From the NCBI GenBank assembly GCA_017456805.1, contig JAFTIQ010000010.1, positions 87,844 through 151,843 of the forward strand: a stretch of DNA of 64,000 nt. Direction: 5' to 3'. The translations under genes were made by a program, and so were the position numbers. This document shows positions 9,136-15,891 of the stretch, one piece after another. A model generated the notes under the pieces. That model was not told where the DNA came from. It did not search any database and was given only the letters and a program-made list of their open reading frames with translations. Each line of letters opens with the position of its first letter. Position 1 is the first letter of the stretch. The stretch is from Lentisphaeria bacterium. GTDB taxonomy: Bacteria > Verrucomicrobiota > Lentisphaeria > Victivallales > UBA1829.

Positions 9136-10345
9136 AATTCTTCTGACCGCCAACGGTTTGGGAAAACGGTATGAGATTTACAGTTCCCCGTACAAACGGC
9201 TTTTGCAAATGATCTGCATGGGGCACCGGAATTTTTACCGGAAATTTGATGCGCTCAGCGGACTGGATCTTCAGGTAAAACGCGGAGAATGTGTCGGGAT
9301 CATCGGACGGAACGGTGCTGGCAAAAGCACATTGCTCTCTCTGCTGAGCGGGACACGGCATCCCAGCAGCGGCACGCTTGAGACAAAAGGGAAAGTCAGT
9401 GCGCTTCTGGAACTTGGCTATGGATTCAACCCGGATTTTACCGGACGGGAAAATATTGCGGTTTCCGGTTTGATGCAGGGGATGAGCCCGGAGGAATTGA
9501 AGGAAAAAACGGAAAAGATCATCCGTTTTGCTGATATTGGAGAATTCATTGATCATCCGGTGAAAAAATATTCCAGCGGGATGCATGTGCGGCTTGCATT
9601 TGCGATTGCGGCGCATGTTTCCTCGGAGATCCTGCTTGTGGATGAAGCGTTGGCAGTGGGCGATATTTTCTTTCAGCAGAAATGCTACCGTTTCCTGGAA
9701 GAGCGGAAAAAGAATTCCGCATTGCTGCTGGTGAGTCATGATCTGAATGCGGTTTCCACGCTTTGCGACAGAGTCCTTGTGCTGGAAAAGGGAGAGAAAG
9801 TGTTTGAAGGTTCTCCCCGGGAAGCGATTGAATTTTACACCCATCTTTTATATGAGCCTGCGAATCGGGAAGCGGCGGAACCGGAGATTTTTGAATCCGG
9901 GATGGAGCCGATCGTTCCGGAAAAAAGAGCGGGTTCTCACGGAGCATTTCTGGCATCCTCGCTGAATAAAACTGTACTTCATGCCGGAGACAAGCTTCAG
10001 ATCACAGGACAGGCTGAACTCTATGAGTCCTGTAAAACACCGATTTTCGGATTTTTCTTCAATGACAAATTCGGGAAGAGGGTATTTGGAAATTGTATGA
10101 AAAAGAATGAGACTCTGATGCATGGAAAGGTCTCATTTTCGTTTGAGTTGAAATGGCCCGATATTGCACCGGGAGAGTACACCCTGACCCTTGGAATCGG
10201 ATCAGGGGAAGATGTCATGGCTCAGGAAGTCTTTTGCTGGGCCACAGATTTCCGGTCCGTAACGACCTTGAAAGAAAAAGAGATCGTTCACGGAGTCTTC
10301 AATGTAGAAATGAATTGTTTTTCCTTAAGGAGTTCCGGGATATGA
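9125..10345 (+). CDS. wzt: Polysaccharide ABC exporter ATPase with C-terminal glycan-binding domain (Wzt-like)
   Basis: A 406-aa ATPase. ATG 9125 is chosen because it overlaps the permease end and begins MSSEILLTANGLGKRYE, whereas the frame extends further upstream only inside the permease gene. The Walker A motif GRNGAGKST starts near residue 61, followed by the signature YSSGMHVRLAFA and Walker B ILLVDEALAVGD. Residues ~260-406 form a beta-sandwich extension like the Wzt C-terminal domain, which in E. coli O8/O9a-type systems recognises the modified non-reducing end of the finished glycan. That fits the methyltransferases encoded downstream. Its stop overlaps the next start in an ATGA. Confidence 0.9.
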   Translation: MSSEILLTANGLGKRYEIYSSPYKRLLQMICMGHRNFYRKFDALSGLDLQVKRGECVGIIGRNGAGKSTLLSLLSGTRHPSSGTLETKGKVSALLELGYGFNPDFTGRENIAVSGLMQGMSPEELKEKTEKIIRFADIGEFIDHPVKKYSSGMHVRLAFAIAAHVSSEILLVDEALAVGDIFFQQKCYRFLEERKKNSALLLVSHDLNAVSTLCDRVLVLEKGEKVFEGSPREAIEFYTHLLYEPANREAAEPEIFESGMEPIVPEKRAGSHGAFLASSLNKTVLHAGDKLQITGQAELYESCKTPIFGFFFNDKFGKRVFGNCMKKNETLMHGKVSFSFELKWPDIAPGEYTLTLGIGSGEDVMAQEVFCWATDFRSVTTLKEKEIVHGVFNVEMNCFSLRSSGI

Positions 10346-11274
10346 ATCACAAAAAAGTTGCAGTGATCACACGAACAAAAAACAGGGAAATCTTATTGCA
10401 CCGGGCAAGAATGAGCGTTGCGAAACAAACCTTTAAAGATCTGATCTGGGTAATCGTCAACGATGGCGGAGAACGGCCCGGAGTAGATGCCATTGCGGAA
10501 CAGGCAAGGGCGGAAGGGATTGAGGTGCTGGTTCTCCATCATGAACAGAGTAAAGGGATGGAGGCTGCCAGCAATGCCGGAATCCGGGCTTGTGATTCCG
10601 ATTACATTATCATCCATGATGACGATGACAGCTGGGAAGCAGAATTTCTGGAACGTACCGTTCACTTTCTGGAAACGGAGCCCATTTTTGCCGGAGTTAT
10701 CACACATACTCTGCTGGTCAATGAAGTCATCGAAGAAACCGGTCCCCGCACCACCTCTTCCTATGGCTTCAACACCTGGCTGAAATCTGTCTATCTGATG
10801 GAGTTGCTGATGAACAACAGTTTTCCGCCGATCAGTTTCCTTTACAAACGGAAAATCTATGAAAAAGTTGGAGGGTACAATGAATCGCTTCCGGTTCTGG
10901 GGGATTGGGATTTCAATATCCGGTTCCTTCAGCATGGAGATATCGGAGTGATCCCCGAACTGCTGGCACTTTATCATCACAGGGATACCATCACCGATGT
11001 AAACGATGCGTACGGCAACACCGTCAATGCAGGAATTCAGAAACATGTCAGATATGATGCCATTCTGAGAAATCATTATCTCCGGACTGATCCTGCCGGA
11101 TTGGGAGTGCTGGTCAATCTGGCAGTTATGACAAATTGGCAGAATTCCAAGATCGATAAAATCACGGTTCCGCAGCTTTCCAGAGGAACCAAAAGTCTGA
11201 TCAGTTATCTGAAACAGAAAAGCTGGTTCGGACGTTTGATCAAAAAACTGAAAGAAGCTGAAACCGAAAAATGA
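10342..11274 (+). CDS. Family 2 glycosyltransferase
   Basis: A 310-aa protein starting in an ATGA overlap with wzt. The longer upstream frame lies inside wzt and is rejected. It is a GT-A fold family 2 enzyme: the nucleotide-binding start is VAVITRTKNR, SNAGIRACDSDYIIIHDDDD gives the DxD-type metal site near residues 92-96, and YNESLPVLGDWDFNIRFLQH resembles the acceptor-side ED/GDWD motif. It probably adds a sugar to the glycan exported by Wzm/Wzt on the cytoplasmic membrane face. Donor and linkage cannot be told. It couples to the next gene through another ATGA overlap. Confidence 0.85.
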   Translation: MNHKKVAVITRTKNREILLHRARMSVAKQTFKDLIWVIVNDGGERPGVDAIAEQARAEGIEVLVLHHEQSKGMEAASNAGIRACDSDYIIIHDDDDSWEAEFLERTVHFLETEPIFAGVITHTLLVNEVIEETGPRTTSSYGFNTWLKSVYLMELLMNNSFPPISFLYKRKIYEKVGGYNESLPVLGDWDFNIRFLQHGDIGVIPELLALYHHRDTITDVNDAYGNTVNAGIQKHVRYDAILRNHYLRTDPAGLGVLVNLAVMTNWQNSKIDKITVPQLSRGTKSLISYLKQKSWFGRLIKKLKEAETEK

Positions 11275-13784
11275 AATATCCGGAATTAACAACAACTGCA
11301 AGGGAATTGTTTGACCTCCCGGCAACGGCTCAGAGAATGCCGAATATCTGCTCGATGGTCAACTTTTTTGCCGAATCCAAACGCCTGATGGATGGACTCG
11401 GCATCTCCTGCATTGTTGAAATCGGAAGCGAAGCCGGAATCAATACAAAAGTTTTACTGGATTACATCAAAAACCGGAACGGAAAATTGATCACAGTCGA
11501 TCCGGCAGAAATCGCATTTCCGTTCGCTTCCGAAACAGAAACGGCTTTTGAATTTCTCCGGGAAACTTCCAATGAGTTCCTCCGGCGGAAACAGATCGCT
11601 GAAGTGATCTTTCTGGACGGGGATCACAACTATGAATCGGTTCTGGAAGATTTGCAGCTCATCCATGAAAACAGAGACGTATGCAGAACAAAACTTGTTT
11701 TCATGCATGACGTCAACTGGCCCTGGGGAAGAAGAGACATCTATTATGCACCGGAACGGATCAAACATCCTCAGCCGTATAAGAAAGATTTTGCGGTTTC
11801 TCCTTATATCAAAGGGGATGAAAACGCCCTGCCCGCTGCCGGTTATGCCACAGCAACAACAGAAGGCGGGCCCCGGAATGGCGTTCTGACCGCTGTTGAA
11901 GATTTTCTCAAACAATACCCGGAGCAATGGACTTTCCTGCGGATCCCTGTCCTTTACGGGATCGGGATCCTTTGTTCCAACGAAAATCTTCTGCCGGAAG
12001 AGAAAAATCATGTATCCGGCTGTCTGGGGGAACTGGCTTCTCACAGGGATCTTTTTGCGACGCTTGAATTGAACAGAATCGAAAATCTCTGTTACATTGA
12101 GTCGCTTCATACTCAACTCAACGGGGCGGGACAAACCTGGCGCAATGATCAGGCATACATCAAGGAAGTCAACGCGCTGCTGCCCTCATTTTCCCGGCAG
12201 ATTGAATCTTTGCAGTCGGATAACGCTCAGAAAGATTTGAGTCTCAAGGAGAAAGAAGAGTCCTTGCAGCAAGCTCAGGTTCTGATTCAAAAGAATTTGC
12301 AGGAATTGGAGAACGCTTCCTCCAGGCTTGCTCATACGGAACAGGAACTTCAGAGTACAAGCAGCAAACTTGCTGGAGCAGAACAGGAGCTTCAGAGTAC
12401 AAGCAGCAAACTTGCTGAAGCAGAACAGGAGCTTCAGAGTACAAGCAGCAAACTTGCTGAAACAGAACAGGAACTTCAGAGTACAAGCAGCAAACTTGCT
12501 GGAGCAGAACAGGAACTTCAGAGTACCAGTCTCAAACTTGCCGGGAAAGAGCAGGAATTGCAGCAGACGGCTCAGAAGCTCTCTGCAACTGAGCAGGAAT
12601 TGCAGCAGACGGTTCAGTTGCTCTCTGCAACTGAGCAGAAGTTTCAGAATACCGAACTTGAACTCTCTGAAAAAGAACAGGAATTGACCCGGACAAAGGA
12701 TCATCTTCAGACGGTTTGTGAGCAGAAAACGACGATTGAATCTGAACTTTCCGGCACGCAAGCGGAACTTGCAAAAACGACCGGGGAACTGAATTCAACC
12801 ACGAAGATTTTGAATCAAACGAAACTTGATTTGATTGACCGGACCGGTCAATTGGAGCAGACTTCAAAAGAACTGACTGAATCATTGGGACGGGAGAGTT
12901 CGCTCCGGGAAGTTGTCTGGACCCGCGATCAGAAGATCCGGGAAATGACACTCGGTTTGAAATCAGAAGGCTGGAGATACAAAGAATTCCGTTTTGCGAA
13001 ATTGCTTCCCTACCCCCAACGGAACCGGAAACGTCTTTCCAAAGCGGCTGAAATGCTGAACAGCGGAGCGGTCAAAATGCTGTCACTGGATATTTTTGAC
13101 ACGCTTCTGTTCCGGAGAGTTGATTCTGAATTGCTGCATTTCCGGAAAATTGCCCTTGCGATGCAGAAACAGATTCCGGAAATTCCGGCAGAGGATTTTT
13201 ACAGTGCAAGAGCCCTGGCTCATGACCTTGCTTACCGGACTTGTATGCCGGTTGAGGGGTGCAGAGAAGCCTCCTGCCGGGAGATTTTCAGGATCATGGC
13301 ACGGATTCTTCAGCGGGAGGAAACGTTTGGAGCAGAACTGCTCCGGATGGAATTGGATTATGAACGGAAAAATCTGTTTTTGAATAAATCCATCTGGCAA
13401 TTGGTGAAACTTGCCGGTGAAAAACAGATTCCCGTGATCCTGGCAAGCGATATGTATTGGGGTGAGGAAGAATTGCAGGATTTGATTCGAACGCTTCTTC
13501 CGGAACCGGAGTTGATCAGCAGGATTTACAGCAGCAGCGGAGCTGTTTCCAAGGCATCCGGCTTGCTGTTTGACAGGATTCTCCGGGAGGAAAGCTGTCC
13601 GGCAGAATCGATTTTGCATATCGGAGATAATGCGGTTGCGGATTTCCGGGAGCCCTACCTCCGGTGCGGGATCATGTCGATCTGGATGCCGCGGTCTGTT
13701 TTGTACAAAAAACGGAAGCATCGGCAGCAGAAAAAATTTGAAAAGAGCTTATACGAAAGAGGAATTTTACATGGCATACGATAA
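11271..13784 (+). CDS. Methyltransferase-coiled coil-HAD fusion, possible glycan chain-length ruler
   Basis: An 837-aa protein in the ABC glycan operon. Residues ~45-260 form a class I SAM methyltransferase-like domain with motif I VEIGSEAGINTKVL and FLDGDHNYESV, as in Methyltransf_24/cephalosporin hydroxylase-like enzymes. Residues ~310-560 are a long coiled coil built largely of 14-residue units such as EQELQSTSSKLAGA. Residues ~600-837 are a HAD phosphohydrolase-like domain of COG5610 type: SLDIFDTLLFR (motif I), VILASDMYW (motif II), SKASGLLFD (Lys) and HIGDNAVAD (motif IV). In E. coli O9a, WbdD joins a terminating methyltransferase/kinase to a coiled coil that measures O-antigen length. 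A similar role here is inferred from domain order and the Wzt glycan-binding domain. Methyl acceptor and HAD substrate are unknown. Confidence 0.8.
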   Translation: MKYPELTTTARELFDLPATAQRMPNICSMVNFFAESKRLMDGLGISCIVEIGSEAGINTKVLLDYIKNRNGKLITVDPAEIAFPFASETETAFEFLRETSNEFLRRKQIAEVIFLDGDHNYESVLEDLQLIHENRDVCRTKLVFMHDVNWPWGRRDIYYAPERIKHPQPYKKDFAVSPYIKGDENALPAAGYATATTEGGPRNGVLTAVEDFLKQYPEQWTFLRIPVLYGIGILCSNENLLPEEKNHVSGCLGELASHRDLFATLELNRIENLCYIESLHTQLNGAGQTWRNDQAYIKEVNALLPSFSRQIESLQSDNAQKDLSLKEKEESLQQAQVLIQKNLQELENASSRLAHTEQELQSTSSKLAGAEQELQSTSSKLAEAEQELQSTSSKLAETEQELQSTSSKLAGAEQELQSTSLKLAGKEQELQQTAQKLSATEQELQQTVQLLSATEQKFQNTELELSEKEQELTRTKDHLQTVCEQKTTIESELSGTQAELAKTTGELNSTTKILNQTKLDLIDRTGQLEQTSKELTESLGRESSLREVVWTRDQKIREMTLGLKSEGWRYKEFRFAKLLPYPQRNRKRLSKAAEMLNSGAVKMLSLDIFDTLLFRRVDSELLHFRKIALAMQKQIPEIPAEDFYSARALAHDLAYRTCMPVEGCREASCREIFRIMARILQREETFGAELLRMELDYERKNLFLNKSIWQLVKLAGEKQIPVILASDMYWGEEELQDLIRTLLPEPELISRIYSSSGAVSKASGLLFDRILREESCPAESILHIGDNAVADFREPYLRCGIMSIWMPRSVLYKKRKHRQQKKFEKSLYERGILHGIR
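12340..12535 (+). repeat. 42-bp in-frame tandem repeats encoding coiled coil
   Basis: Nearly identical 42-bp units (core CTTCAGAGTACAAGCAGCAA) repeat about five times, each encoding 14 residues, i.e. two heptads. Degenerate copies with CAGCAGACGG continue to about 12655. Slippage here would change rod length in two-heptad steps without breaking the frame. Confidence 0.9.
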
Positions 13785-14631
13785 AAGTTTTTATGAGGAA
13801 CAGAGTCTCGGGAGCCGGAATTCGGCAAAAGAGATCGTTCCGTTTCTCCTGAAACATTTTCCATTGAAAAGCGTGGTGGATCTCGGCTGCGGTCTGGGAA
13901 CATGGCTGGCAGTTTTCAAAGAAAACGGCATTGATGACATTGCCGGATATGACGGGGATTATGTTCCGCAGGAATATTTGCAGATTCCCCGGGAAAACTT
14001 CCATCCGTCGGATCTGAGCGAAGGGATTGAATTCGGGCGCAGATTTGATCTTGCGATGAGTCTGGAAGTTGCGGAACACATTTCCCCGTTGAAAGCGGAA
14101 GCCTTTGTTGGAAAACTGACCTCTCTTGCAGATATTGTCATGTTTTCCAGTGCCTTTCCCTATCAGGGCGGTACCGGGCATGTGAATGAAAATTATCCGG
14201 AATACTGGGCGATTCTTTTCCGGGAACGGGGATATGTGCCGCTGGATATGATCAGAGATGAGTTCTGGTTCAATGGGATGGTCTGCCCGTGGTATCGTCA
14301 GAACACATTGATTTTCATCAAGAAAGAGTTGCGGGATGCCAATTATCCACATCTGCAGGATTCGGTTGGGAAGGTTTTGACCAGGATCCATCCGGAGATG
14401 TATCTCTGGAGCAGTGTCCGTCCCAGAGAGACAGAGCTGGATCCGATCATCTTTGAAACGGATAAGATCCATTTTTATCCGATGGTCAACGCATGGCGGT
14501 ACGGAGAAAAGATGCCGGAATCTCCCCGCTGTTACGGAACGGAATTCAACATTGAGTACAGTGAAATGAGCTGGTGGAAGAAATTGAAACTGAAGCTGGC
14601 ATATTATAAAAACAAGAACAAGAACAAATGA
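13771..14631 (+). CDS. Class I SAM-dependent methyltransferase of glycan operon
   Basis: A 286-aa protein. ATG 13771 has AGAGG upstream and gives a clean start MAYDKSFYEEQ; the longer frame lies inside the preceding gene, which it overlaps by 14 bases. Motif I is VVDLGCGLGTWLAVF (residues ~34-48), followed by GYDGDYV, FDLAMSLEVAEHI and a post-motif region with SSAFPYQGGTGHVNENYPEYW, typical of Methyltransf_11/25-like enzymes in polysaccharide clusters. The substrate is probably a sugar of the exported glycan or its terminal residue. Coupled to the next gene by an ATGA overlap. Confidence 0.85.
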   Translation: MAYDKSFYEEQSLGSRNSAKEIVPFLLKHFPLKSVVDLGCGLGTWLAVFKENGIDDIAGYDGDYVPQEYLQIPRENFHPSDLSEGIEFGRRFDLAMSLEVAEHISPLKAEAFVGKLTSLADIVMFSSAFPYQGGTGHVNENYPEYWAILFRERGYVPLDMIRDEFWFNGMVCPWYRQNTLIFIKKELRDANYPHLQDSVGKVLTRIHPEMYLWSSVRPRETELDPIIFETDKIHFYPMVNAWRYGEKMPESPRCYGTEFNIEYSEMSWWKKLKLKLAYYKNKNKNK

Positions 14632-15848
14632 AGAAAACGATTCAAAGCAAACGTGATGCGGGATACCTGCTTGGGCCGGTATTCTATGAATTCTGCTGTC
14701 GTCTGTATTGGGCTGCTGCATCTTATTCTCCTGAAAAAGATGCGCTGCTCTTCATGGCGCGGGGGGGATTGCGTTTGCAGGAATTGTTCAAAGTGTTTCT
14801 GGCAAGCAATGGTTTGCAGTGTCCGGTTGCCTGCCATCCGTTCTGGATCTCCCGGTTTGCCGCATTGAAAATGACCTTGGAGGAGTCGCCGGAGTTCTCA
14901 TACAGCCGTCTGGTCAATGAATTTTCCTATACGAATTGCCGGACTTTGGCATCTGCGCTTCTTCCAGAAGAGTTGTTTCCGGAGAAACAGCGGATTCTGG
15001 ATGAGCTTCCGGAAGAGATCGCACAGGCAGGAGTCAACCGGGAAAATGTGCTCCGGCTTCTGTATGAATCCGGAAAATATTCGGAGATCGTACAGCAGCA
15101 TTTCAAAGAACAGCATGATCTTGGACACCGCTATTTACAGAATACGTTCGGGAAATATGAGCGGCTTCATACTGTTGACAGCGGCTGGTTCGGTTCGACG
15201 CTTGGCTCACTTCAGACCGGGTGTCGTCAGTGGCGCTGGGATGCGCTTTACTTCGGACGTTGGAATTACAAGAATGAAGTACCCTGGTATTTTCACGATA
15301 TCACGGGGCTGATCATTGATGCAGAAGGCTTGCGCGGGACGAAACCGGTGGATGTGTTTCTGGAATATCATCATATTCTGGAAGCTGCGCTGGAGCCGGA
15401 GATCCCGAGTGTGGAATATTATCTTCCGGAGGATCGGTGCAATGCGATGATCCCTGATTGGGAAAAAGCCGTCACCGGAACAGAACAGGATGATCTCTGG
15501 AGCGGGATCCTGGATTATTTGAAAGAACCCCACTCCTTGAAGCTCAATGATGCGGCAAAAGAGACTTGCCGTGTCATGAAAATTTGGAAGAGACTTCTCC
15601 GTTATCCGACGAAAGAAGAGGCATTGCTTTTGGAAGTGCCTCCCCGGAGTGCGGATTTCGGAAAGAAAGATTGTACAGCCGTATTCCCGGAAACCAGCGG
15701 GGGCTGCGGCTGCACTTACTGGCGAAATATGAAACGATCTTTATGGCCGGCTGGAGCTATCGCAATCCATTCCGGATTCAGCCGCAGATGGAAGCAGATG
15801 TTTTGGCATTTTGCGAGAAAAATCACCGGCTATAAAGGTGCTGTATAA
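14628..15848 (+). CDS. COG5610-like glycan-cluster protein, probably frameshifted near its end
   Basis: As read, 406 residues. The early segment DALLFMARGGLRLQELF and the later HTVDSGWFGSTLGSLQTGC resemble the region that follows the HAD domain in COG5610-type polysaccharide proteins, where an 'aRDG' stretch and a 'D-x-GW-x-G' stretch occur. Here the HAD part is on the separate protein at 11271-13784. From about base 15704 the frame becomes Cys/Trp/Arg-rich and unconvincing. One extra base at the G-run 15699-15703 would instead continue as LRLHLLAKYETIFMAGWSYR and end at 15835. Either the gene is frameshifted, the run is a sequencing error, or the tail is variable. Enzymatic function is not known. 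Confidence 0.7.
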   Translation: MKKTIQSKRDAGYLLGPVFYEFCCRLYWAAASYSPEKDALLFMARGGLRLQELFKVFLASNGLQCPVACHPFWISRFAALKMTLEESPEFSYSRLVNEFSYTNCRTLASALLPEELFPEKQRILDELPEEIAQAGVNRENVLRLLYESGKYSEIVQQHFKEQHDLGHRYLQNTFGKYERLHTVDSGWFGSTLGSLQTGCRQWRWDALYFGRWNYKNEVPWYFHDITGLIIDAEGLRGTKPVDVFLEYHHILEAALEPEIPSVEYYLPEDRCNAMIPDWEKAVTGTEQDDLWSGILDYLKEPHSLKLNDAAKETCRVMKIWKRLLRYPTKEEALLLEVPPRSADFGKKDCTAVFPETSGGCGCTYWRNMKRSLWPAGAIAIHSGFSRRWKQMFWHFARKITGYKGAV

Positions 15849-15891
15849 AAAAATAAGAAAGCAATAACTATATCAGGAAAGAGAAGAAAAC

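Noticed and set aside
12340..12655. Short regular repeats as CRISPR or satellite
   Set aside because: 42-bp units are in frame and encode heptad coiled coil.
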